Positions 36,092-46,245 of a DNA stretch of 64,000 nucleotides are shown here, one piece after another; within the stretch, counting starts at the first letter, position 1; each line of letters starts with the position of its first letter. The notes under the pieces were generated by a model, which did not search any database, was not told where the DNA came from, and saw only the letters and a list, made by a program, of their open reading frames with translations. Position numbers and translations under genes: made by a program. The stretch covers positions 2,668,501 to 2,732,500 of the forward strand of contig OX637290.1 in assembly GCA_951799445.1 (NCBI GenBank), written 5' to 3'. This stretch comes from Pseudisothecium myosuroides (lineage: Eukaryota > Streptophyta > Bryopsida > Hypnales > Lembophyllaceae).

Positions 36092-38863
36092 TCACCAGTA
36101 ATCACCACAAGAACACACGCCACCTTGGAAGTGGTGAAAGCGATTGGCATCCCTCACAACAATATCTCGTTCAGTCACCTTTGAGATAAACTTGGTTGCT
36201 GTATGGCAGTCTAAACACACTCGAAGGTTCTTGAACACCCGAATTGGCTGTCTAGGGGGTGTCCGCATGAGTCCATAAGCAATAGCCAACTTCTCACTAT
36301 GGGAGCAAAGAGCAAGTTCTTTCTCCTCCTCCTCAATGTTCCGCAACACTAGCCGAGTATCAGGAATGTAACCTTCGGCCTTAATTGCCTCACTCAATCT
36401 CCTCAACTCAGCATAGATCTCCTTCGCTTCTGAGTGAGAAGTATCCCCTACGACGAAGTCATGGACCTTGTTATCAACTTCAATCCAGCTACGCCCTGGC
36501 TCCTTGCGTATACCTCTCTCCTGCATCCTAGTCCGCACCCACAACACCTCCTCCCACTTGCCAGCTGCAGCATAGATATTCGAGAGAAGCACGTATGCAG
36601 AAGCATCCTTCGGTTCCAACTTGAGACGCTCATTAGCGGCAAGTTTGCCCAACTCCACATTACCGTACGTTCTACAAGCACCAAGCAAGGCTCCCCAAGT
36701 TGCACCATTTGGTTCCACCGGCATGTTGTCAATCAAGAGCTTTGCTTCCTCCAAGTGTCCTGCTCGCGCAAGAACATCCACCATGCAGTTACAAAGCACC
36801 ACACTAGGTTCGATGCCATAATCTTGTGTCATAGCAAAAAAATGTCTACGGCTCTCATCCACAAGGCCTGAATGACTACAAGCTGACAACACTGCAACGA
36901 ATGAGATCTCATTGGGCTTCACACCGTCTGCAATCATAGTTTTAAAAACTTCCAGGGCTTCATGCCCACATCCATGCTCTGCAAGTCCACCAATCATCAC
37001 GTTCCAAGTAATCACGTCCCGTTCCTCCATCTTGTCAAAAGCCACTCGCGCATCATCGATACTGCCACACTTTGCATACATGTGCACCAGCGCGTTGCCC
37101 ACACGCACATCTGACTCAAATCCGGCTTCACGGGCATGGCCATGAACCTCCCTTACCCACTCCAAAGCCCCAGCGCTTGCACACGCATTCAGGATACTCG
37201 CATATGTAAAGGCGTCTGGTTTGAAGCCTTCCCGTTTCATTTGGACAAGAAGTCGATATGCTTCAGACCCACAGCCATGCTCTGCAAGTCCACCAATCAT
37301 CACGTTCCAAGTAATCACGTCCCGTTCCTCCATCTTGTCAAAAGCCACTCGCGCATCATCGATACTGCCACACTTTGCATACATGTGCACCAGCGCGTTG
37401 CCCACACGCACATCTGACTCAAATCCGGCTTCACGGGCATGGCCATGAACCTCCCTTACCCACTCCAAAGCCCCAGCGCTTGCACACGCATTCAGGATAC
37501 TCGCATATGTAAAGGCGTCTGGTTTGAGACCTTCCCGTTTCATTTGGAGAAGAAGTCGATATGCTTCAGACCCACAGCCATGCTCTGCAAGTCCACCAAT
37601 CATCACGGTCCAAGTAACCACGTCCCGTTCCTCCATCTTGTCAAAAGCCACTCGCGCATCATCGATACTGCCACACTTTGCATATATGTGCACCAGCGCG
37701 TTGCCCACACGCACATCTGACTCAAATCCGGCTTCACGGGCATGGCTATGAACCTCCCTGACCCACTCCAAAGCCCCTGCGCTTGAACATGCATTCAGGA
37801 TACTCGCATATGTAAAGGCGTCTGGTTTGAGACCTTCCCGTTTCATTTGGAGAAGAAGTCGATATGCTTCAGACCCACAGCCATGTTGCGCAAGTCCTCC
37901 AATCATCACGTTCCAAGTAATCACATTCCGTTCCTCCATCTTGTCAAAAGCCAGTCGCGCATCATCGATACTGCCACACTTTGCATACATGTGCACCAGC
38001 GCGGTGCCCACACGCACATCTGACTCAAATCCGGCTTCACGGGCATGGCTATGAACCTCCCTGACCCACTCCAAAGCCCCCGCGCTTGCACATGCATTCA
38101 GGATACTCGCATATGTAAAGGCGTCTGGTTTGAGACCTTCCCGTTTCATTTGGAGAAGAAGTCGATATGCTTCCTCACCATCACCACTGTCGGCATATGC
38201 TCCAATCATCACATTCCAGGTAATCACATCGCGACTCGCCAACTTATTAAAAGTGTTCCTTGCCTCCACTATGATCCCACACTTTGCATACATTTTAAGG
38301 AGCGAAGTCCCCACACGAACATCTGATTCCAACCCACCCTCTCTGATATATCCATGAACTTCCTCGACCCACTTCAAGTCTGATGGGCTCGCACAGGCTT
38401 TCAGGATGCTCAAGTAAGTAACTGCATTAGGTTGCATACCTTCCTTTCGCATGCGATGGAAAACTTCCATGGCGTCTTTCACACAACTGTGCTGAGCATA
38501 ACCTCCAATCATGACGGTCCAAGTAACAATATCCTTCTTCGCAAGTTTGTCAAACACTCTGCATGCATCCTCCAGTCTCCCACATCTGATGTATCCACTC
38601 AATAGGTTGGTTGCCACATATATATTCTGCTGCATGCCACTCTCAATGGTGCACTCATGAACCTGCTTTACTGCCGGAAGGTCCTCCTGCTTCAAGCAGC
38701 GCTTCAGAATTTCAACATAGGAGTACGAGTCTATTGCAATGCCCTGTTGTAGTCGGTTCTTCAAAAGATCAATTGCTTCACTAGCGGTCGTTGCGCTTTG
38801 CATGCGCGTACTCCCACCACTAACTTGAACTGCTTGCTTTGACGCTTTCGCACTAGCGGGCAA
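36092..38863 (-). CDS. DYW-class pentatricopeptide repeat protein (organelle RNA editing factor candidate)
   Basis: A single uninterrupted frame of 923 residues. PLS-type PPR proteins bind specific organelle transcripts one base per repeat. The C-terminal DYW domain is the cytidine deaminase that converts C to U. Residues about 40-660 are P-L-S triplets (for example VITWNVMIGG, FTYASILNACASAGALEW, VRVGNALVHMYAKCGSIDDA). Then come E/E+ motifs and a PG box (IRKEPGRSWIEV), and a complete DYW domain with HSEKLA (HxE zinc/catalytic site), CLDC, HTATKF and the terminal CSCGDYW. Lack of introns is typical of the moss and seed-plant DYW family. The N-terminus is short and Ser/Thr/Ala-rich with few acidic residues, compatible with organelle targeting. 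Target transcript unknown. The repeat units in the middle are nearly identical, which is unusual. Confidence 0.95.
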   Translation of the reverse strand: MPASAKASKQAVQVSGGSTRMQSATTASEAIDLLKNRLQQGIAIDSYSYVEILKRCLKQEDLPAVKQVHECTIESGMQQNIYVATNLLSGYIRCGRLEDACRVFDKLAKKDIVTWTVMIGGYAQHSCVKDAMEVFHRMRKEGMQPNAVTYLSILKACASPSDLKWVEEVHGYIREGGLESDVRVGTSLLKMYAKCGIIVEARNTFNKLASRDVITWNVMIGAYADSGDGEEAYRLLLQMKREGLKPDAFTYASILNACASAGALEWVREVHSHAREAGFESDVRVGTALVHMYAKCGSIDDARLAFDKMEERNVITWNVMIGGLAQHGCGSEAYRLLLQMKREGLKPDAFTYASILNACSSAGALEWVREVHSHAREAGFESDVRVGNALVHIYAKCGSIDDARVAFDKMEERDVVTWTVMIGGLAEHGCGSEAYRLLLQMKREGLKPDAFTYASILNACASAGALEWVREVHGHAREAGFESDVRVGNALVHMYAKCGSIDDARVAFDKMEERDVITWNVMIGGLAEHGCGSEAYRLLVQMKREGFKPDAFTYASILNACASAGALEWVREVHGHAREAGFESDVRVGNALVHMYAKCGSIDDARVAFDKMEERDVITWNVMIGGLAEHGCGHEALEVFKTMIADGVKPNEISFVAVLSACSHSGLVDESRRHFFAMTQDYGIEPSVVLCNCMVDVLARAGHLEEAKLLIDNMPVEPNGATWGALLGACRTYGNVELGKLAANERLKLEPKDASAYVLLSNIYAAAGKWEEVLWVRTRMQERGIRKEPGRSWIEVDNKVHDFVVGDTSHSEAKEIYAELRRLSEAIKAEGYIPDTRLVLRNIEEEEKELALCSHSEKLAIAYGLMRTPPRQPIRVFKNLRVCLDCHTATKFISKVTERDIVVRDANRFHHFQGGVCSCGDYW
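36973..38184 (-). repeat. Four 303-bp tandem units inside the PPR gene
   Basis: The same block (for example CATGCTCTGCAAGTCCACC) recurs at 36973, 37276, 37579 and, slightly changed, 37882, exactly 303 bp apart. Each unit encodes one 101-residue P-L-S triplet (35+35+31). Neighbouring units differ at only a handful of bases, whereas the flanking triplets (38185 onward) are much more diverged. Confidence 0.93.
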
Positions 38864-41800
38864 AGTGTTTCTTCTCCCAAAATTGCCCTTGGGTAACCTG
38901 ACTCATCCATACACACTTCATAAGAAAACCCTTCATACTTTGTATGTGAAAAAATCTTGCTCCATCAATTTAAAAATACTTGGATGCATGTATGCAGTCT
39001 TTATACCGCTTAAAAGCACAATACTTCACACTACACCTAACAAAACATATTACAACTTACAAATTACATCCACCTTCAATGTGTGAGCATCATCTGTAGC
39101 AAGTCAATTGCACCAATTTCTTGTCACAAAGGAAGATAACTCATGCTCATGCCAATACCTATTTGGTTGTACAATCTCTAAAGAATCATTGGTATGATAA
39201 CCACCACCAGAAGGTAATTTGCTTAAAGTCACCAATTTGACCATCGCTTTCACCCATGGTGGGGTTGACCAACCATCTACCCAGAGCGCTTTCATTGTCA
39301 CCTTGTGTTTAAAGTCTGGTGATTTGGGATTCATCTATACACACCAACAACCCATGATCCAATATGAAAAAACAATCAAGGAACACATGTCCTTAAACAT
39401 TGGAGTGATCTAATTAGCCTTCAATTCAATTCAAAACCCAATCAAAATGTAATACGCTTCTTGTTTACCAAAGTGCCCAGGACCTTATACAAGCAATAAA
39501 TAACCTCTCCATGTCTTTTCACAAATATCTAACATCAACTAATTGGTAGCCTTAGATATTCCTAGTGATACCTTGTAAAGTCGGTTGTCCCACCACTGCA
39601 AAGGATCCGCAAAATACTCCTTCCAATCTTGCTCAATTGTCTGTACTTCGCCTGATTCAGCTGTTAAATACTTCAGACATGTCATTCATGTTCTTTCTGA
39701 GCGACAAAAAGCACCCGCTTCTGTGAGCGGCCACATTAAACGTACCTGAAGCATCGGGTTTTCTCCAAACTGATGACGATGAACACCTAATGGGTCCGCT
39801 GCTCCTTCCTCCATGGGAGGCTGAGACACATAAAATACACGGCTGTATATGCCATGGAGACTTCAAGAGTGTGATTACACAGGCATCCTGGTCACACAAA
39901 TCCCCGACAGTATGTCAAAAAACACATTCAAGTGGTATCAGTTTCGGCATAAGGTACTCATTGGTACTAAGATTTAGTGTTTAACGTCCAACCAACCAAT
40001 TCACGTCCTGTCAGTTTGGGGGAAGCGTAACACCGTATCAATCAAATATACTGCTATCGAGGAACCTAAATGTATGGTAAACATAAGTTGCTAACATGAC
40101 CACGGTAGTTCAGTTCAGACAAGTCACAAGTCATCCAACTACTTCTGTAGAACAGGTGAATGGCCGGAAGTCAACGCTCACTCACCCGTGCACCAGCTCC
40201 AAGCACCAAATAGCTTCTCGTCTGCTGCCTATGATGCGACAAAAGGTGCATTAATGCGGACATTTTGTGGCTCTGCGTATACAAACTTCTAACGGTTCCG
40301 CTTCAACAACAGAGTAACACCACAGATAGAAATCCAACTTCTCATCTAGAAAAAGTATAGGACTCAATCTCCTCAAGTCTTTGGCCCCCTTTCAAGTGTA
40401 CGTCCTCCATCAGTTGAAAAGAGCTCCTTCTGCATATCCAGGCCATGTCTGAAACCTTGAGTAAAAGTTGAAAAAATAGCATATAAGTATCAATTTGCTC
40501 CCTTCAACTGAGTTCCTTCTCTTCCTCAAATTGCTAAACCTCCAGGCAGGAAGAGAAATTCTAGTTTCGTTCAGAAACCCCAACCTCAACATCAGCAACG
40601 TCCAATGAACACAACAAGCTTCAAAACTCGACTTCAGCAGAGACACAAAGTTTCATGTATGACTGGCAATATCCTCAAGTCTGTCCAATTGCTTGTGTGA
40701 TTTTATACCTCCTTCTCGGTCTTCAGCACCAATAATTCCAAGGTCTGCCGCTTCCAATTTATTGACTAGAAGTTCAATTCAGTCCTCACACAAAAGTTCC
40801 ACATGAATCCCTGTCTTGAGATCTTCCGCTCCCCGTTAACTGAGAACGATCTCCTCCTGCTTTTCGGAACCCCCTCCAAATTGCTCAGCCCTCAGGGTTC
40901 TGGGAGAAAAAAACACTCACTAGTTCCCTGCATCAACCACAACCGACGTATGGAGCCTTAATACTTAGCTTCAGTCAAACAAATTACGGCCTTCTGCTCC
41001 CTTGCGTCTGTGTCTGTTCGATTCTTCACACTGCTCAACCCGGAACTCTCAGGCCACCAAGCACGGATGAAGGAACAACTGCAGCGCTTGACATCAACAT
41101 CAACAACTTCAAATGACTTCAGCTTCAGAAAACTGGACTGGAACGTAGTCAGGGGAAACCTCAAATGTGAAAGTATCAAACTCTAAGATTCTCTAATCCC
41201 GTACACAATCTTCTAAAGCCAGCAAGAAAGCTGCAACAGATATTGCAACTCATCAAAAGCAAGAAACCGAAACCACAACATCGCACATGAACAACCCCAA
41301 TATCTGAGCTTCCCTCCCCAATCGAGTAAACCTCCAAGCAGGAAGAGAACCCAAAACGCCCACAACTCTCAACATATGCAAACAGCTTCAAAATTTTAAC
41401 TTTGCTGCAGAGAAAGGATATCATGCTGCAGTGAGGAATTATGCTCTGAAAGTTCGGTTTACCTGGCAGTGGAGACTCAACGAGCGGACAGGTAAATGAT
41501 GGTGCAGCAAGACAACATGGCGAGACACCACATGCGTCAACCTCACCAACCAGCCCTAAGACCCGATTTCTACAGTCGAGGTTGAGTAGTGCAGTCGCAC
41601 CATGCAACGGTGTTTTAGGGTTTTGATGATCTTGTCCAGGAGTACTCGGGCAAGATAGCTGTTGTATATGAAGGCGGAATGTTCGATTTTTAGAATCCAG
41701 GGTTCCCTTGAGGCCTTGAGTGACAACAGCAGAACTGAAAGTTCTGAAATCCACGGTCCCAGGAATCCTCTTCGCCCCTCAAAATGGTGTCTGGCCTGCA

Positions 41801-42000
41801 GCAAAACCATGAACCCCTGCTTATCCGAGAATCCCCGCGAAGGACAGCCTCGGATATCCTTAGCCGCATCCTAAGGAAAGATTGAAACCGGTCACTTCAA
41901 ACCTTAGATCTAAATCGAACGAGAATTCACGACAACGAGAGATTAGGGTTTGAGTCTTCTTCCGTTTGCACCACCGGTGGGCTGCTCTGTTTTCTTCGTG
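38864..42000 (-). promoter_or_regulatory. Upstream region and probable long 5' leader of the PPR gene
   Basis: GC content is higher from about 39600 to 42050 than in the flanks. Minus-strand sequence near 41945 begins AAACCCTAATCTCTCG, a typical plant leader start. Several open minus-strand frames occur (41176-41754 of 192 codons, 41556-41810, 40410-40646) but none has a recognisable domain. They look like leader or spliced non-coding exon sequence, or upstream ORFs. A link to the PPR transcript is inference. Confidence 0.3.
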
Positions 42001-42473
42001 GCAGGAGCGGCCGTGCTCGGTTTGCTAGTTCTTCAGTTGGGATCGGAATTCGGAAGCCCTGCATTTCCGATGGAGGCTCTGTGCGATGGCGTTGACTCGC
42101 AAGAAGTTATGTACGACTCCGTACTAAATACGTGATGTCTGTTAGGGATGAATGTTTGCGAGTCGTTGCTCTCTGAATATTCTCTCCAATTTTGTTTACT
42201 GTAGTTAACTCCCAAAGGTCTCACTACAGTAGTAGGCTCTTATTGCGACCCTCTTCTTCAAACAGTCCCTACAAGAAAGTCTGAAATGGAGCGTAAGCAA
42301 TTTTGAAATGGATTGTCAATAATGTGAGAGTGTATTAAGATTTGTCAAAGATTGGTTTATACATAGCCAATGGATGGAATAAGAGCCAGGGTGGGTCCAC
42401 TATAGAACTAAGTGGATACTAGACAGGTGTCCATTGAATTCTTGCAAGAAAAGTTGCAAGGAACACATTTAAG
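42001..42473. other. Intergenic, nothing recognised
   Basis: The plus-strand frame of 61 codons ending near 42135 has no support. The DNA becomes AT-rich again toward the repeat at 42474. Confidence 0.35.
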
Positions 42474-43048
42474 GTTGAACCTCCTTCTACTAAAATGCTT
42501 CTTAGTCACTCATAACTTTAAATTTTGGATTGATATGAAATTTTAGCCATACAAACTACATTGTTATGCGCAACTTTTCCAATTTTTAATTGGAAACGAA
42601 CATTGTATGAAGAAGAAACAAGCCCTCAAAGGTTCACTGTAATCCAAAAATTTCGGGATTTTGAACTTCAAATTGCTCCCAAACATTCAAAACAATTTGG
42701 ATTGATATGAAAATTTTACCACAATAACTAGACTCCAAGGGGAATATAACCCGACAAATTTTTATTGAAAACAAACATTGGATGAAGGAGATACAAGCCC
42801 CCGAAGTTGTAGCCATCAAATGTAGTTTGGTAAACTCAAATTGAACTTGCAAACTTTGATTGGCTTCCAAAAAATCAAGACATCTTGGAATGATTTGAAA
42901 ATTTTACCACAAAAACTAGAAACGAGAGCGCAAATTTTCAACAAGTTCTATTGAATTTGGACATCGGATGCAAAAGTTACAGCACTTTGAATTAGACTTG
43001 AAACTATATAAGGAAACTTTTGATCCCTTGGGGCGTTTAGGGGTTAGG
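42474..43048. repeat. Dispersed repeat, copy 2 of a pair with 12413-12980
   Basis: It shares AACCTCCTTCTACTAAAATG, CAAGCCC, TGAACTTCAAATTGCTCC and the end block with the first copy. It terminates at GGCGTTTAGGGGTTAGG, a TTAA-family terminus with one change. Confidence 0.55.
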
Positions 43049-45219
43049 TTTAGTAATGGTTGCATTTCGGAACCTTGTGTGTTACTTTTTGCATGTTGCA
43101 ATGCTTGTTTTTGGAAAATCCATACCTTTGCTCAAATTGCGTGTGTGTGGTTCTTGCAAGGCTTATGATTAGGAATAGGTGTCTACGGCAAAATTCTTTG
43201 GAAATTCATAAGTAATTCATAAATGCTCTAAAAAATATGGAACCAATTGTGTTAGATTCCGCGTTAGTTATTCTTCAAGTAAAAAATAAGGCAAAATACT
43301 TTTGTGCATCTGAAACCCATCAAAAAGGCCAACCAGACCTTAAAGGGTCGCTTCATGAGTACACTACCTTATGACCTTGGAGTCAAACTTGGAAGTTCTT
43401 CACTTTGTATCTTCCATTTCTTCTCTAATTTTGAGTGAATTTTTTTGGTTATATTTTTCAGAGATGAAATCACATGTCTATTATATGCCACTAAATTTTC
43501 CAAATGTTTTGTAAAAATTTCAAATTACCATTAATTTTCAAAGAAAAAATGAAGAAAATATATATCAAATACTTCACACACGTCATGCTCAAAAATCTGA
43601 AATTTTTAGAATAGTAGTACATTATAGTGTAGAACATTATGGTACACAAGAAATTTCCACATCACTCCATATTTAGAATTGTGGTTATAGACCTTCAACT
43701 TCAACTTGAGAATTTTTTGTATTAAGGATTTTTTCAAAATTCGCAAGTAAAAACTTCACTTTAGAAGCTTCATAAGTGGTAGGGACTTTTGTGATGCATT
43801 GATTGAAGTGGAGTGGAGGTTGAAGGCCATGTTTTATGACGATTGGATTAAGAGATACCTAAATTGTCAAAGCCATTGTAGCAAAAGAATAGGCACTTCA
43901 AGAATAACTGTGATGCCAAGTTGGATTTGTTCTTGTATAATTGGGCCTAGTATATTAAATAGGAAAATTTCTTGTTGTAAATTTGTAACACAAGGGTATG
44001 TAAGCACGTGGAGCACTTTGAGTAGTTAGTTGATTTTGAGTTGGAGCTGTACACATGGAGTTGTGGCTTATAAAAAGGAAGATTCCAAATATACTTCTCA
44101 TATAGTTTTCATGTATAAAGGCATGCATTTGAAAGAAAAGTTGGGTGTAATTGTTGTAGATTTTGCCTTCAATTGAGGATAGTTGTTGATACAATGAATC
44201 CAAAATTTTATACTCATATATTTTGTTGAGTATAATTTGATACTCATGTATTTTGCACATCAAAATTGTATATTTTTATAGACTTCATTGATGATTGCAA
44301 AATACGCCATTTGTATGCATAAACTTTTTTCAATCTATACGTAGATCACTACAATACTTTGCACAATTAGTTGAGTCCAAGTGCTCTTCTATTTCTTATG
44401 CTTCAATTTTCATCTCACATATCTTTAGTCCTTCATAATTGAATGAGAATGAAAAAATTCTCCAAATATCCCTCAAAGCACTATATTTGCATTGGGACTT
44501 AAAGGCCATATTCATTAAAATGAGACAAAATGCATAAATTAAGACATCCATACCCTACTTTCCGAGGCCTATATTTCAAAGATAGTTGTTCATAGCAAAG
44601 ATAAATTAGGGCAAACCTATGACGCAAATTGAAATTATAGAAGCTCGTTATAAAAGGCATACAACACTCAAAGAAAAATATACTAGAATAATACATAATG
44701 AGAAATGTGCATCCACAAGAGAGGCCAAGAAGTATGTTGGATTACACAAAAAAAAGAAATTTACATTAAAAAGTAGAAATTTACTTCAAAATTTTCACTT
44801 CTATATAAATGGAGAAGTCTACTTCACTTTATTCATTATACTTTTTGTATTCTATTTAAAAGAATGTCAATTCCAATATCTATTCTATTTATAGTAAGTA
44901 CATGGTTTCCTTCACACGTGTGAACTGCCTAACCACGGCTTGTGCTTTACAAAGTGATCTTCGCTATCTCCATTGCTTTTTCCTTTGCCCTTCCTCTCAA
45001 GATATACTCGCGCCAAGAATGCTTGAGAGGCCCACTTCCATTGATGAACTCTCCGCACGCCACCAAAGACAGTGACTTCCTCTCCTTCACTTTTTGTTTC
45101 CGTGTGCTCCAAGAAATCTCGAAGTTGGAAAGAGATTTAGAAGGTCAAGGAGGCATTTTTCTCTGCATCCTATTGTTTATATACACATGCGCGTTTCCTA
45201 ATTGGTAAGAGTTGGCTGG
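43049..45219. other. Intergenic, AT-rich
   Basis: No supported gene. The segment 44912-45112 has a minus-strand frame with mixed charged residues but no start context or domain. It may belong with the fragment at 45220-45757. Confidence 0.35.
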
Positions 45220-45757
45220 CTACCAGCTATCACATAGAATCCTATGTTGAAAAGAAGTGCCACCTGAGTTCATAGATCCGCTTCTAAGAGACTGCAAGGA
45301 GATAGAACCACTATCCTCGGGACAAGGAAGATTGTCATCCGTGAATGAACCCATTTGGGTCATTCTATTGTCATCCGCCGGTGTGGAATCCACTTTGTTG
45401 ACATTTGCATATAGCTTCATGTGTGGTGTGGCCTCAATTTGCGGAGTTGGCGAATATAAATGCTCACGCCTTGGCAAAGATGTCGTTCGCTTCAACGAGG
45501 GGGCGAGCAAATACGTGTCCTAATTGGTCCTTGACTACGCCTTCTTCCACATTGCCCCTGGAATAATCTATCGCCACCGACGCCGCATCCTTGGCAGAGC
45601 ACATCACGTAAGGCCTTGAAAAATAAGACGGCAAATAGCTCCCCTCAACTGAATCTGACATCCTTGAGAGTGACGCCTCTGATCGAGAACGCATATTCCT
45701 CATTAGTTGCTTCTCTGGGGACAACAAGTGCAAATTAGACCCTCCCATTTGAAACAA
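45220..45757 (-). pseudogene. Unidentified gene fragment with a frame break
   Basis: Two adjacent minus-strand frames look coding and are less AT-rich than their surroundings. The upstream part (to 45757) reads RNMRSRSEASLSRMSDSVEG and VAIDYSRGNVEEGVV, and follows a good splice acceptor (TTGTCCCCAG, about 45720). It passes into another frame at about 45520 (YLLAPSLKRTTSLPRREHLY) which continues to 45220 with TPADDNRMTQMGSFTDD. Either one base is missing near the junction or an intron is unrecognised. Composition resembles a Ser-rich regulatory protein. I do not recognise the family. Confidence 0.4.
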
Positions 45758-45895
45758 AAAAAGAATAGAAGGCTCAGGGAGATCACTCCTTATAATTTAA
45801 GTTATACACCTGAGTCAAGAGGGTATTTGATGTGGGGCTATTTACCTTAATTATTGTTTTTAAGATGACCGTATTCTTACATAAAAAGCTACAAG

Positions 45896-46245
45896 CACTA
45901 TAAGAGAAAGGGGTGTTGTAAGTGAGTTTTTAAATATAGTCTGAGACATAAGATTATAAGTAATGACCTTTAACCCTTAAAGGACGAAGGGGTGACCCTC
46001 AAAATCATCCTTTTGCATTACTGTGTGAATCATTGGATTACAAAATTGCAAAAGCACTCATTGGAAGTCAAGCTACTCCAGAAGATCTCCCCTTTTCACA
46101 ACAAATTCCGAGGATGAATAGTTGCGTTTCTATCCTACACAGTTTGATTCCCTCTCATTCATCAGCCACATAATGGCTGCGTCGACGTTTAAAGGGTTAA
46201 GGAGATTTTCAGCAAAATTTTACTTAAAACACATGTGTATAGCAA
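45896..46245. mobile_element. Truncated CACTA-type MITE carrying a nested element
   Basis: It begins CACTATAAGAGAAAGG like the intact elements at 5602 and 21946, and follows the latter's order (AGTAATGACCTTTAA, then ATTTTAC and ACACATGTG). The sequence is interrupted at the TTAA by 45970-46200. The right end is missing beyond about 46245. Confidence 0.65.
45970..46200. mobile_element. TTAA-flanked MITE nested in a CACTA MITE
   Basis: A 231-bp element with TTAA at both edges and termini CCCTTAAAGGACG and CGTTTAAAGGG (inverse CCCTTTAAACG). It splits the CACTA element at the site that reads ATGACCTTTAAAAA in the intact copy near 21990, which identifies TTAA as the insertion target. Confidence 0.75.

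Noticed and set aside
36434..38357. Numerous plus-strand frames across the PPR gene
   Set aside because: They recur every 303 bp as shadows of the repeated minus-strand PPR coding sequence.
41176..41754. 192-codon minus-strand frame as a protein-coding gene
   Set aside because: No recognisable domain, odd Cys/Ser-rich composition, and leader-like surroundings. Kept only as part of the PPR upstream region.
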